From Archangium gephyra (lineage in GTDB: Bacteria; Myxococcota; Myxococcia; Myxococcales; Myxococcaceae): a stretch of 64,000 bases of DNA. Shown here piece after piece: positions 1-9,037 of this stretch. The number at the start of each line of letters is the position of its first letter. The stretch's first letter is position 1. The stretch spans positions 1 through 64,000 of the forward strand of contig QFQP01000021.1 of the NCBI GenBank assembly GCA_003243425.1, written 5' to 3'. The notes under the pieces were generated by a model. That model was not told the origin of the DNA. It did not search any database and saw only the letters and a list, made by a program, of their open reading frames with translations. The position numbers were made by a program, and so were the translations under genes.

Positions 1-2280
1 CCGCGTGCCGACGTTGCAGACCTGCGCGGACACCGTGAAGTGGTTCTCACTGCCGTTCCACGACACCGCGACCGTGGCGTTCGACACCGAGAGGTCGTTG
101 CGCAGCGTGAACGGGCCGGTGACCGCCAACTCACCCGCGTGACCGTCGTCGGCCGGCGTGGAGATCAACGCGTAGAACGTGCCGTCAGCGACGCCCGAGC
201 CCGTGTACGGCAGCGTCACCGCGACACACGCCGCCGGCGCGAGGTACTGAGCGTTCGTCGGCGGCGCGCCGACGGTGAGGTTCACGTCGCTCCAGTCGCG
301 AGCCGTGTCGTACGACAACGCCGCGTCGACGCTCGTGGCCCCCGAAAGCGAGCCCGCGTTGCAGAGCGTGCCGGTGACGGTGAAGACGTTGGCGCTCCCA
401 TTCCACGACACCGCGGTGGCCGTGTCGCCCAGCGTGAAGTGCGTGCCGATGAACAGCGCCGCGCTCGCCAGCGTGTTGTTGGCCTCGTTCGTCTCGGGCG
501 TCATGTCCGTGGTGTCGACGCCCGCGACGAGCTGCTGCGTGCCACGGGCGGTGACCTGCGCACTGCCCGTCAGGTCGACGCACGCACCGGGCACGAGCTG
601 CGAGAGCGTGGTCGCGAACACCACCTCATTGGAGAGCTGCAGCTCGGTCTCAACGTTGCTCGCCGCAAGGTTGCCATTGTTGCAGACACGCACGTTCCAC
701 CCCAGCTGCTCGCTGGACATCCACGCCGTGTTCGAGGTGACGACGAGGTCGGCGCTGATGCCTGTGGGCGGCGCGTAGCGCGTGTTGTTCGTCTCGTTCA
801 CTTCGCTGACCACGTTGTGCTCATCGGCGCGCGCGATGAACGTGAACTGACCCGGCGCCGACAGCACTGAGAAGTTGCCGCTGACCGAGACGCACGCACC
901 AGCAGCGACGGCCGGCGTGGCGATGCTGCTCACCAGAGGGTCACTCGCGTCGGCGAGCTGATCGATCGATTGCAAAACGCCGAGCACGCTCGCCGTGTTG
1001 TTTACCGTGCCGTCGTTACAGACCACCGCATCGGCGACGAACACCGAGCCGTCGTGAACCACGTTGAACGCGGTTACGTGGAGATCAGGCCCGAGCGTCA
1101 ACGAACTGCCCGCGTTCACGTTGTTGCTCTCGAACAGCTCGGTGATGACGCTGGTCGCATCGACGCGCGCAAGCGGAATTCTTGTAGCGGTCAGCGCGGG
1201 CAGCGCATGCGTCTGCGTGACGGTGGTGCACGTGTTCGCAGCGAGCAGCGGAATCGCAATCGTTCCCAGCTGTGTGTCGCTGGCGTCGTACGTGGCGTCG
1301 ATTGAGAGGTGCGTGCTCAACGTGCTCGCCGCCGCGTTCACGTAGCCGCGGTTGCAGACGGTGGCCGTGGTCTGAAGCGTGCCGCCGATGAGCTGGTGGC
1401 TCAGCGCTTCGATGACCAGGTCCGCGTTGTTGCCGACGGCGAAGCGGCCCGCGAGTGCGCCGTTGTTCGTGGTCGTCACTTCCGTCGACGACGTGCTGAC
1501 CCACGCGCCCAGGTACCGCTCGGTGAACGCGGTGCTCGAGCCACTCGCGTTCACGTTGGTGCACGCGCCCGCGGCGATCGAGCCCACGTTCGTCACGCCC
1601 ATCGAAGTGTCCGAGGAGTTGATGGTGGTGTCCGTCGAACGGCGAAGGCTGATGCTCACGCTGGCCGCCGTCGCGCTGCCGGTGTTGCACGCGCGCAGCT
1701 GGGTGGTGAACGAGGTGTTCGCCGGCGCAGAAACGGGTGCGCTCAGAACGCTCACCGTCACGTCGGGGCGGTTGCCGATGTAGACGGTGCCGCCGAGCAG
1801 AATGTTGTTGGTTTCGATCTCTTCGTTGATGGCGTCGGCGCGGTCGACCCACAGCCCCAGGTAATAAGTGCCGACAGCCGGCGAGAAGGTGCTCGACACC
1901 GAGAGTGTCTGACACGCGGCCGGCGCCAGCGCGGGCAACATCGCGGTACCGACGGTGACGTCCGAGCCGTCGACGGTGGTGTTGCTCGACACCAACACGC
2001 TCACCGACGCCGCCGGCGCCGCGCTCGAGCCGTTGTTGCACACCGTGACCGCGACCGGCTTGCTGGTGTTGCGCGCGGCGGCGGTGAATGCGGCACTCAC
2101 GCTGACGGCGCGGAGGTCGGGGCCTTGCGGCACCACGATGGCCTCCCGCTTCACCGAAGACGTCGCTGCGAACGGCTCATCGTCCTGCACCGCGGCGACC
2201 GCTTCGACCTCCGGCGGCTCAGCGCACGCACCGACGAACCCACACCACAACACCAACCCGACGAGCCACGAACGATTCAT
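1..2280 (-). CDS. CARDB-repeat cell-surface lipoprotein, 3' end missing
   Basis: This frame is open from the ATG at 2280 to the left window edge (760 codons, no stop), so the C-terminus lies outside. The N-terminus is a lipoprotein signal peptide ending in a lipobox (VGAC, Cys about residue 21). The rest is a tandem array of beta-sandwich repeats of about 110 residues. Each has a (V/A/L)CNxG motif, seven of which are visible, and most are preceded by a NExNNT-type motif; this is the pattern of CARDB (adhesion-like) domains. A good ribosome site (GGGAGG) lies about 6 bases before the ATG. The likely role is an outer-membrane-anchored adhesin or extracellular matrix protein; no catalytic motif was seen. 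The stretch that looks coding on the opposite strand is a GC-skew shadow. The family call is solid and the ligand unknown. Confidence 0.85.
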   Translation of the reverse strand, partial: MNRSWLVGLVLWCGFVGACAEPPEVEAVAAVQDDEPFAATSSVKREAIVVPQGPDLRAVSVSAAFTAAARNTSKPVAVTVCNNGSSAAPAASVSVLVSSNTTVDGSDVTVGTAMLPALAPAACQTLSVSSTFSPAVGTYYLGLWVDRADAINEEIETNNILLGGTVYIGNRPDVTVSVLSAPVSAPANTSFTTQLRACNTGSATAASVSISLRRSTDTTINSSDTSMGVTNVGSIAAGACTNVNASGSSTAFTERYLGAWVSTSSTEVTTTNNGALAGRFAVGNNADLVIEALSHQLIGGTLQTTATVCNRGYVNAAASTLSTHLSIDATYDASDTQLGTIAIPLLAANTCTTVTQTHALPALTATRIPLARVDATSVITELFESNNVNAGSSLTLGPDLHVTAFNVVHDGSVFVADAVVCNDGTVNNTASVLGVLQSIDQLADASDPLVSSIATPAVAAGACVSVSGNFSVLSAPGQFTFIARADEHNVVSEVNETNNTRYAPPTGISADLVVTSNTAWMSSEQLGWNVRVCNNGNLAASNVETELQLSNEVVFATTLSQLVPGACVDLTGSAQVTARGTQQLVAGVDTTDMTPETNEANNTLASAALFIGTHFTLGDTATAVSWNGSANVFTVTGTLCNAGSLSGATSVDAALSYDTARDWSDVNLTVGAPPTNAQYLAPAACVAVTLPYTGSGVADGTFYALISTPADDGHAGELAVTGPFTLRNDLSVSNATVAVSWNGSENHFTVSAQVCNVGTR

Positions 2281-2312
2281 TTTTTCCTCCCGAAAACCGA
2301 CGCCCAAAGCCG

Positions 2313-2325
2313 TGCGCTGAGCGCA
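2313..2325. promoter_or_regulatory. 13-bp palindrome in a divergent promoter region
   Basis: TGCGCT-G-AGCGCA is a perfect inverted repeat in the 97-bp gap (2281-2377) between the divergent CARDB lipoprotein and the small membrane protein. Its position suits an operator shared by both promoters. No regulator gene lies next to it, so regulation is inference only. Confidence 0.3.
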
Positions 2326-2377
2326 TGACAAGCGTCGTAACTTTGCCTTTCACGAAATCGTCCGCACAACGGAAAAC

Positions 2378-2785
2378 ATGCGGAAACTTACGGCTTCGGG
2401 GTGGACGATGGTGGTCTTTGGTGTGTCTGCCGGGCTGCTGGGCGTCATCGGCCTCGCCATTCCCGAAGTCACCTTGAAGCTGCTCGACTTTCCGATTCTC
2501 GAGCGCGATGCGCGTGCGAACGGAGACTTCACGCTCACGTTTCTCGCCGCTTCATCGATGGCCGCGGTGAACATGGGCGCGTACTACCTGCTCGCGGCCC
2601 TCGCAGACCTCCGCGCCTTCTTCCGGTGGACGGTGCCGTTCCGCGTGTTGACGTTCACGATGTTCTGTCTGGCCGTCTTCCGTGGCCTGGCGCCGACAGG
2701 CTTCATCGGCGTCGCCACGTGGGAGCTCGTTGGCGCCATCGCGACCGCCATCGCCCTGGCGCGCGAGAAGAAGCTCACGGCCTGA
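2378..2785 (+). CDS. Small four-helix integral membrane protein
   Basis: A 135-residue protein with four hydrophobic segments (about residues 9-30, 53-75, 84-104 and 108-127) and short charged loops. It starts at the first ATG of the frame and ends KKLTA. I do not recognise the family with confidence; it has the look of small uncharacterised DoxX-like or DUF4345-like inner-membrane proteins, but no diagnostic motif is visible. It is transcribed divergently from the CARDB lipoprotein and its last 11 bases overlap the end of the convergent reductase gene. It is clearly coding: hydrophobicity is periodic and codon use is typical. Confidence 0.75.
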   Translation: MRKLTASGWTMVVFGVSAGLLGVIGLAIPEVTLKLLDFPILERDARANGDFTLTFLAASSMAAVNMGAYYLLAALADLRAFFRWTVPFRVLTFTMFCLAVFRGLAPTGFIGVATWELVGAIATAIALAREKKLTA

Positions 2786-3626
2786 TGTTGCGCAGGCGCG
2801 TCGTCAGCTCCGGCTTCATCGCCACCATGGCGTCGATGAGCGCGCGCGGTTCAGCCGCGCCGATGGAGCCCGCGGTCTTCACCAGCGGCGAGCGGCTCGT
2901 GCTCCACAAGAGCGCGGCGAGCATCGACGTGGGCATGCAGTCGATGGCGTTCATCACCGAGGGCGTCACCTCGTTGCCCAGCGCGCGCACCAGCGACAAG
3001 CCCTCGTGCACCGCGCGCGCCGTGTCGGTCGCTTCCGTCCACGTCACGCCGGCGTTGCGTTCGTACGCACGCGTGGTCACCGTCATCAGGCCCGCGACGA
3101 GCACCGCGTGTGTACGCAACCAGCTCTCGAGGTCGGGGTGCAGTTCGGTCTTGATGCCCGATTCGCTGAAGACCTTCGCCCACCGTGCATCGGTCGAGAG
3201 CGTCACCTGCCCGACGGTCACGATGTCGAACGCGAGCCGGCCTGCAGGCAGCGTGGCCAGAATCGCCGGGAAGCCGAACGCGAAACGCTCCGGGCCGACG
3301 ACGTCGCGGAGACGCGCGAGCGGCTCGAAGGTGTTGAACATGAACATCACCTGCTTCGCAGCGCTGGCCTTCAACGCGGGCAGCACCACATCGACCTGAT
3401 GCGCGAGCACGGTGACCAGCACCAGGTCGTAGTCCTTCGTGGAGTCGAGCACCGGTTCGACCGCGAACGCTGCCCGTTCGCCTTTCACGGTGACGATGCC
3501 TCCGTCGGTCTTCACCTGCTCGAAGCGCTTGTTGCGCGCGATGCCGGTGACTTCATGACCAGCGCGAGCGAGGTGGAACGCGAACGTGCTGCCGATGGGA
3601 CCCAGACCGAGAACGGCGATGCGCAT
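2775..3626 (-). CDS. Ketopantoate reductase family (ApbA/PanE) oxidoreductase
   Basis: A 283-residue protein that begins with a Rossmann dinucleotide motif (GLGPIG, residues 7-12) typical of the PanE/ApbA NAD(P)-binding domain. An alpha-helical C-terminal domain follows from about residue 165. PanE reduces 2-dehydropantoate to pantoate with NADPH in the cytoplasm on the way to pantothenate and CoA. No other pantothenate gene is nearby and many paralogues act on other 2-keto or imine substrates, so panE itself is not claimed. The gene converges on and overlaps the small membrane protein gene by 11 bp. The length is a little below the usual 300 residues but complete. Confidence 0.85.
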   Translation of the reverse strand: MRIAVLGLGPIGSTFAFHLARAGHEVTGIARNKRFEQVKTDGGIVTVKGERAAFAVEPVLDSTKDYDLVLVTVLAHQVDVVLPALKASAAKQVMFMFNTFEPLARLRDVVGPERFAFGFPAILATLPAGRLAFDIVTVGQVTLSTDARWAKVFSESGIKTELHPDLESWLRTHAVLVAGLMTVTTRAYERNAGVTWTEATDTARAVHEGLSLVRALGNEVTPSVMNAIDCMPTSMLAALLWSTSRSPLVKTAGSIGAAEPRALIDAMVAMKPELTTRLRNIRP

Positions 3627-3676
3627 GCGGCCGGGTAACGGCGGCCTCGCCGACGCGCATCAGCACCTGCCGCGCC

Positions 3677-4819
3677 TCAGTAGATGAGCCCGACCAGCAC
3701 CACGTCCTGCGTCGTGTGCCCACCGACGTTCCCTCCGACCGTGTACAGACGGCCGTCGTGAATGGGCGTGTGGTGAACGTGCGCGCGCGGCACCAGCAGG
3801 GGTGAGAATTCCTCGAACGGCCCCAGCGCGCCGTCTTCACCGACCTTCGCGCGGCGCACGTTGCCCAGCAGCTGCAACTGGTCGTCGAAGCCGCCGACCA
3901 CGTACACGTAGCCGTCCGCGTACGTCGCCGAGTGCGTCGAGATGTTCCACGGCAAAGGCTGGCTCTTCCATTCGCCCAGCGCGCCGGTGGCTTCGTCGAC
4001 GGTGGCCACGAGTACGTCGCGGTAGTGCAGCGGCTGCGAGGTGAACGTCTCGGCATCGAAGCCGCCGAGCGCGTAGAGCCGATTTCCGACGGCGAACGAC
4101 GCGTGGTGGGTGCGCGGCGCAGGGAAGGCGCGCGCGGTGCTCCAATCGGACAACGAGCCGTCGTCTTCGATGTGCGCGCTCCAGACCTCGGGCATCGCCC
4201 TGCCGGTGACGGTGCGGCCACCGAGCGCGTAGAGCCAACGCCCGACGCGCGTCGCGGTGATGTGAAAGCGGCCTTCACCCGAGAGCGGCTTTTCTTCCAC
4301 CCACGCCTTGAGCGTGCCGTCGTCGTTGATGATGAGCGACTGCACGCGCGGTGTGTTCTCTCCGCCGTTCATGCCGATGGTCTGGCCGCTCACCGAATAG
4401 ATGCGGTTGCCGTAGCTGTCGACGCCCGAGCCGCCAGCCCAGAACAGTGGCCTGGGCCCTCGCTGCCACGGCGAGAGGAACCCGTGCTCGACGACGCGAG
4501 AGCTCCACGTGTCCCAGATGGCGATGCCCTGCGCCATGTCGACGCCGTTGATGACCACCAGCGTCGCGCCCGCGTCGCTGGCGAAGACGTAGGTGCCGTG
4601 GTGGTCGCGCGCTCCCTGAATCGAGGGCTGTTGCACCCACTCGATGGCCGACGTGCAGCCGCCGTCTTCGAAGTGTGAGTAGGCGGGACACTTCGCGCCG
4701 GCGTCGGGGAGCTCGACGCTCGCGTCTGCTACTGGAGTGCCGCTGTCGGGCGTGTCTTTGACAGCCGGCTGGCAGGAGAACAGCGCGAACGACGTCAGGA
4801 GGGCGATTCGAACGTGCAT
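3677..4819 (-). CDS. Kelch-repeat lipoprotein
   Basis: A 380-residue secreted protein. Its signal peptide ends in a lipobox (LFSC, Cys about residue 16), followed by a short Asp/Pro/Ala-rich linker. The body consists of about 45-60-residue repeats with the kelch pattern (LYALGG, YVVGG and YTVGG, with conserved Gly pairs and downstream aromatic residues), predicting a beta-propeller exposed on the outer membrane or in the periplasm. Such proteins usually bind glycans or proteins; no enzyme motif is visible. It lies downstream of amtB on the same strand, 30 bp away, but nothing suggests a shared function. Confidence 0.85.
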   Translation of the reverse strand: MHVRIALLTSFALFSCQPAVKDTPDSGTPVADASVELPDAGAKCPAYSHFEDGGCTSAIEWVQQPSIQGARDHHGTYVFASDAGATLVVINGVDMAQGIAIWDTWSSRVVEHGFLSPWQRGPRPLFWAGGSGVDSYGNRIYSVSGQTIGMNGGENTPRVQSLIINDDGTLKAWVEEKPLSGEGRFHITATRVGRWLYALGGRTVTGRAMPEVWSAHIEDDGSLSDWSTARAFPAPRTHHASFAVGNRLYALGGFDAETFTSQPLHYRDVLVATVDEATGALGEWKSQPLPWNISTHSATYADGYVYVVGGFDDQLQLLGNVRRAKVGEDGALGPFEEFSPLLVPRAHVHHTPIHDGRLYTVGGNVGGHTTQDVVLVGLIY

Positions 4820-4849
4820 GCCGCGGCACTGAGCACGCGGCGTGCCGGC

Positions 4850-6091
4850 TCACGTCTGGTCGAAGTGGTACCCGCGCTCTCCGTGCACGTGGAGATCGAG
4901 CCCGTCGCGCTCCTCCTGCTCCGATGTCCGCAGGCCGAAGATGGCGCCGAGAATCTTCGCGAGCACGAAGGTGCCCACGCCGGCGAAGACCAGCGCCACC
5001 GCGACCCCGGTGGCCTGCTTGCCGAGCTGACCGAGCCCCGCTTCGACCGGCGTGAAGCAGAGCAGGCCGGTGAGCAGCGCGCCGAGAATGCCGCCCACGC
5101 CGTGCACGCCGAACGCGTCGAGCGAGTCGTCGTACTTGAGCTTCGTCTTCAGCTGCACCGCGCCGTAGCAGACGATGGACGAGATGGCGCCGAGCAGCAG
5201 CGCAGCTCCGGGCTTGATGTGGCCGGCGGCGGGCGTGACGGCGACGAGCCCTGCGACGATGCCCGAGGCGAGCCCGAGCGAAGTGACCTTGCCGTGGTGC
5301 CAGCGCTCGACCAGCATCCACATCAGGCCGGCCGCAGCCGCGGCGCTCTGCGTGGTGGCGAACGCGAGCCCGGCGATGGAACCGGCGACCGGTGATTCGA
5401 CGGCCACCGCGCTCCCGGCGTTGAAGCCGAACCAACCGAACCACAGCAGCCCCGCACCCGTGAGCGTGAGCACGAGGTTGTTGGGGAGGATCGGCGCCCC
5501 GCGCGCCACGTCACGCCTCGGCCCGAGCATCAACGCGAGCACCAGCGCCGAGATGCCGGCCGAGATGTGCACCACGGTGCCGCCCGCGAAATCGAGCACG
5601 CCCAGCTTGAAGAGCCAGCCGTCGGCGGCCCACACCCAGTGCGCGAGCGGCGCGTAGATGAGCGTGCTCCAGGCGACGCAGAACGCGAGGTACGTCTTGA
5701 ACTTCATGCGCTCGGCGACCGCGCCGCTGATCAACGCGGGCGTGATGATCGCGAACTTTCCCTGGAACATGACGAACACCAGCTCGGGAATGTGCTTGTC
5801 GCCGTACAGCTTCGAGGGCTCGATGCCGTTGAGCGCGAACAGCGAACTGTCCCAACCGATGAAGCCGCCGACGCTCGTGCCGAATGACAGCGCGTAGCCG
5901 ACGAGCACCCACTGCACGCCGATGACCGCCATCGCCACGAAGCTCATCATCATCGTGGTGAGCACGTTCTTCTTGCGCACCATGCCGCCGTAGAAGAGCG
6001 CCAGCCCCGGCACCATCAGCAGCACCATCGCCGAACTGGCCAGCATCCAGGCCGTGGAGCCCGCGTCGATGGTTGAAGCAGTTGTGTCCAT
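4850..6091 (-). CDS. amtB: Ammonium transporter AmtB
   Basis: A 413-residue Amt/MEP/Rh channel that takes up ammonium across the inner membrane. About 11 transmembrane helices are visible. The family hallmarks are present: the GGTVVH segment with its preceding Asp, the first pore His in the AHWVW helix, the second in VHGVGG, and a C-terminal tail with the HGERGY-type sequence that contacts GlnK in other bacteria. The start is set at ATG 6091, giving MDTTAS and then the first helix; the frame stays open upstream to 6298, but that part is not Amt-like. No PII (glnK) gene is adjacent, unlike the usual glnK-amtB operon. The downstream neighbour is the kelch lipoprotein. Confidence 0.93.
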   Translation of the reverse strand: MDTTASTIDAGSTAWMLASSAMVLLMVPGLALFYGGMVRKKNVLTTMMMSFVAMAVIGVQWVLVGYALSFGTSVGGFIGWDSSLFALNGIEPSKLYGDKHIPELVFVMFQGKFAIITPALISGAVAERMKFKTYLAFCVAWSTLIYAPLAHWVWAADGWLFKLGVLDFAGGTVVHISAGISALVLALMLGPRRDVARGAPILPNNLVLTLTGAGLLWFGWFGFNAGSAVAVESPVAGSIAGLAFATTQSAAAAAGLMWMLVERWHHGKVTSLGLASGIVAGLVAVTPAAGHIKPGAALLLGAISSIVCYGAVQLKTKLKYDDSLDAFGVHGVGGILGALLTGLLCFTPVEAGLGQLGKQATGVAVALVFAGVGTFVLAKILGAIFGLRTSEQEERDGLDLHVHGERGYHFDQT

Positions 6092-6505
6092 GTGGAGCCT
6101 TATTGGAGCGGTGACAATGCTAAGTGCAATGAAAATTGTGATTTGCCGTGTGCCGGGAGTGCTTCGTGGTTGCGTCTGCCGCAACCGACAGCGCAGTCGT
6201 TTCGCACGCCACCAGCGCCGAGAATTGCGCGGGCTGATCCAGTCCGTGGAGTGAACCGCGGCAGCCCCCAGGCTCGTGTCTTCCACGATGCCGTACACGA
6301 ACGCGCTTCTGAATCGCTGGCGCCTTCGTCTCTGATCAGCTGCTCGAACGACGTGTCACGCGAGTTCTTCACCCGCGGCGAGGTCGCAGCGCCTGCACCA
6401 CATGTTGCGAGCGAGCGCGTGTCCCGACCATCCCGCCAGAACGACGCTGCGCGGCCGCTCCAGTTCTCCTCTCACGCGGCGAGCAGGCCATGTAGGGTGC
6501 CCAAA
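6092..6505. other. Intergenic region between divergent amtB and DUF3553 genes
   Basis: The only gap over 300 bases in the window (414 bp). The part nearest amtB (about 6108-6155) is AT-richer than its surroundings and is where I would expect the amtB promoter. I looked for a sigma-54 pattern (GG-N10-GC) upstream of amtB and found no convincing one. Short open frames here lack ribosome sites and typical codon use. No RNA gene or repeat was recognised. Confidence 0.5.
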
Positions 6506-7522
6506 ATGTCAGACGCCACCACGACCCCTCCTGCTCAGCCGGCCGCTCCCGCGCCCACCGTTGCGTTCACCCACAACAAGCAGCCCGAGTGGGGCATCGG
6601 CCTCATCCTCCAGAACCTCCCGGATCACTGGGTGCTGTTCTTCGAAAACGGCGGAGAGAAGAAGCTGCTCAAGAAGGTCGCTGACTCGATGCTGTCGCCC
6701 GCGAAGCTCGATGCCAACGCGCTGGCTGCGTTGACCGCGCGCGCGAGTGGTCGCAAGCCCAAGGCGGCTCCCAAGCCGACCGGCGGGCTCATCAAGAAGA
6801 AGGTGCCGCGTGGTGCCGGCCCGCGCTTCGCCACGTTCGCTGATCAGCTCGCGACCTTCGAAAAGCTCTACCCGGGCGGCTTCGCGGGCGAGACGTACAC
6901 GAAGAACGAGCGCGGCGTCGCCGAGAACAACGACGACGGCGACAAGGAATACGGCATCGCGCTGGCGCAGAAGACGCTCAGCAAGGCAGCGTTCGCCGGC
7001 GGCACCACCGACTCGCTGTACGACGCGGCGCTCGCGGTGCTCAAGGCCACCACCATCGTCTTCCCCATCGAAGGCGCGATTCCGTTCAAGACGCTTCAGG
7101 GCGCGGACCGTGAAGCGGCGGTCAACGCCATCAAGGACCTGCTCCACGGCGGCGGTGACTACGGCGAGCGCATCGCGAAGTTCGCGACCGCGCTGCAGCT
7201 GAAGGACAGCAAGGGCGTCGCCAAGAAGGTCACCTGGCCGCTGGCGACCGTGTGGGCCGCGCTGCTCGACCCGAAGACCTTCACGGCGGTGAAGCCGACC
7301 GCGTTCGCCGGTCAGGGCCAGACGGTCGGCGTCACGGTCGACAAGTCGGCGCCGCTCAACGGCGAGGGCTACAGCAAGTTCCTCGAGGTGGTGAAGAAGA
7401 CGCAGGACGCGCTGGTGGCCGCCGGTCAGCAGCCGCGCGATCTCCTCGACGTGTACACGTTCATCTGGCGCACGCACGCCGACAAGCCGGCCGAGGTGCC
7501 TGCGGCCGCGCCCGCGCCCTGA
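6506..7522 (+). CDS. DUF3553-containing protein of unknown function
   Basis: A 338-residue soluble protein. After a Pro/Ala-rich head (residues 1-23), residues about 27-50 match the short DUF3553 pattern (WGIG, then V-F-FENGG-KKL), a small beta module found in helicase-linked and stand-alone bacterial proteins. A basic linker rich in Lys and Pro (about 80-105) follows, then a mostly helical domain of about 220 residues that I cannot assign, and an Ala/Pro tail. No signal peptide or membrane segment is seen. The start is the ATG giving MSDATTTP; the frame is open upstream but lacks protein-like character. It could bind nucleic acid, judging by the DUF3553 context in other proteins; this is inference. 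Confidence 0.8.
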   Translation: MSDATTTPPAQPAAPAPTVAFTHNKQPEWGIGLILQNLPDHWVLFFENGGEKKLLKKVADSMLSPAKLDANALAALTARASGRKPKAAPKPTGGLIKKKVPRGAGPRFATFADQLATFEKLYPGGFAGETYTKNERGVAENNDDGDKEYGIALAQKTLSKAAFAGGTTDSLYDAALAVLKATTIVFPIEGAIPFKTLQGADREAAVNAIKDLLHGGGDYGERIAKFATALQLKDSKGVAKKVTWPLATVWAALLDPKTFTAVKPTAFAGQGQTVGVTVDKSAPLNGEGYSKFLEVVKKTQDALVAAGQQPRDLLDVYTFIWRTHADKPAEVPAAAPAP

Positions 7523-7557
7523 TCAATCAGAGCAGACACGCCGTCGCAGGGACCCAG

Positions 7558-7597
7558 GGGTCTTCGATTTCCCGATGCGCGGGGAAGTCGGAGACCC
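7558..7597. terminator. Strong hairpin downstream of the DUF3553 gene
   Basis: A 16-bp stem (arms 7558-7573 and 7582-7597) with two G-U wobbles and an 8-base spacer lies 36 bp after the DUF3553 stop codon. No T-run follows on either strand, so it is not a textbook intrinsic terminator; it may still end transcription, stabilise the 3' end, or be a dispersed inverted repeat. Confidence 0.4.
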
Positions 7598-7653
7598 GTC
7601 GTCATTCAGGTCTCGGCTGCGAAGACCGCCGTCGACATCAGCAGCGAGGCAGG

Positions 7654-7665
7654 CAACTCGAGTTG
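7654..7665. promoter_or_regulatory. 12-bp perfect palindrome before the PHP lipoprotein
   Basis: CAACTCGAGTTG is a perfect palindrome 15 bp before the PHP-lipoprotein start codon, close to its ribosome site (AAGG). It could be an operator or a small hairpin shielding the start; no regulator is adjacent. Confidence 0.25.
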
Positions 7666-7680
7666 TGCTGAAAGGCGCGC

Positions 7681-9033
7681 ATGCGTTGGTTGCCACTGCT
7701 GGTGCTCGTCGTTGGTTGCACGAAGGTCGAAGAGCCGATGGCTCCGGTCACCCCGTGGAGTCCCGGTGTGATGCTCACCCAGTCGCACGCCGTGAACGCG
7801 CGTGGCTTCGTCGAGCTGCGCGGGCTGATTCACGTGCACTCCATCTATTCGCACGACGCGTGCGACGGAGCGCCGCACGACGACAACGGCGTCTACGACG
7901 CGACCTGTCTCGAAGACTTCCGGCGCGGCGCCTGCCAGACCGGCGACGACTTCTTCTTCCTGACGGATCACGGCGACAGCTTTCGTGACAACGAGTTCCC
8001 CGCCGTTCTTCTTCATGACGCGAGCCGCGGCGACGTGCTGGTGACGCGAGGCGCGTCGGCTTCGGCGAATCGGTTGATGTGTCCCGACGGTCGCACGGCG
8101 TTGATCATGGCGGGCACGGAGACGGGAACGATGCCGGTCGGCCTCGAGGCGCACGCCGCCAATCGCGCCGACTACGGCAGCCGCGACGACGCGGTGCTCG
8201 ATGCCTACCGCGCGACGTTGAACGGCGTGACGCTGGTGCCGCACGCAGAAGATTGGACGGTCGACCAATTAATCGACCTGCACCTCGACGGCTTCGAGAT
8301 TTTCAACCTCCACCGCAACGCGCTGCAGAACGCGGGCATCGCGGCGGAGTTGATCTTCAACTACGTCGAGAAGCAGCGCTTCGACGAGCTGCCGCACCCC
8401 GACCTGTTCCTGGCGGCCTTCGAGCTCGACGACAGGGAATACATGGACAAGTGGGGCACGGTGCTCTCGCGTGGCCATCAGCGCGTCACCACGTTCGGCA
8501 GCGACTGTCACCGCAACACGTTCCCGCAGCTGATGGGCGACGGTGAACGCATCGACAGCTACCGCCGCATGATGTCGGCGTTCTCGAACCACCTGCTGGT
8601 GAAGCCGAAGGCCGACGGCACGTGGGACGACCGTGACGTGAAAGACGCGCTCCGCAGTGGGCGCAACTACGGCGTGTTCGAGTTCCTCGGGTACGCCGAA
8701 GGCTTCGATGTTCACGCGGGTGACGTCGAGCTCGGAGGCACCGCGAGCGTCGGTGCGACCATCACCGCCACGATGCCCACGGTTCGTCAGCTCGACCCCA
8801 ACGTCACGCCGCCTGCGCTGGTGATGAAGCTGCTGCGCGCGAAAGAGCAGGGCTGGGACGAAGTGGCGTCGGTGACGGAAGGCACGCTCGAGTACGTCAG
8901 CACGCAGCCCGGCGCGTACCGTGTCGAGGTGCGCATGGTGCCGAAGCACCTGCTCGGTTTCGCGGGCAAGCGCCGCGACTTCTTCACGAAGGAACGACCG
9001 TGGGTGATGTCGAGCGCGCTCTACGTGCGGTGA
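7681..9033 (+). CDS. PHP-domain (polymerase/histidinol phosphatase-like) lipoprotein
   Basis: A 450-residue secreted protein with a short lipoprotein signal peptide (LVVGCT, Cys about residue 13). The first PHP metal-binding motif is clear (HVHSIYSHD, about residues 51-59), followed by FFFLTDHGD and later metal-ligand candidates such as TFGSDCHRN. PHP domains hydrolyse phosphoester or related bonds with two or three divalent metals; here the substrate is unknown and the enzyme sits outside the cytoplasm. A C-terminal beta-rich part (from about residue 335) may be an accessory domain. The ribosome site AAGG lies 6 bases before the ATG. It converges on the metzincin-motif gene with only 4 bp between the stop codons. 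Confidence 0.82.
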   Translation: MRWLPLLVLVVGCTKVEEPMAPVTPWSPGVMLTQSHAVNARGFVELRGLIHVHSIYSHDACDGAPHDDNGVYDATCLEDFRRGACQTGDDFFFLTDHGDSFRDNEFPAVLLHDASRGDVLVTRGASASANRLMCPDGRTALIMAGTETGTMPVGLEAHAANRADYGSRDDAVLDAYRATLNGVTLVPHAEDWTVDQLIDLHLDGFEIFNLHRNALQNAGIAAELIFNYVEKQRFDELPHPDLFLAAFELDDREYMDKWGTVLSRGHQRVTTFGSDCHRNTFPQLMGDGERIDSYRRMMSAFSNHLLVKPKADGTWDDRDVKDALRSGRNYGVFEFLGYAEGFDVHAGDVELGGTASVGATITATMPTVRQLDPNVTPPALVMKLLRAKEQGWDEVASVTEGTLEYVSTQPGAYRVEVRMVPKHLLGFAGKRRDFFTKERPWVMSSALYVR

Positions 9034-9037
9034 ACGG

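Noticed and set aside
6092..6250. A sigma-54 promoter in front of amtB
   Set aside because: No GG-N10-GC element with convincing flanks could be placed in the upstream minus-strand sequence.
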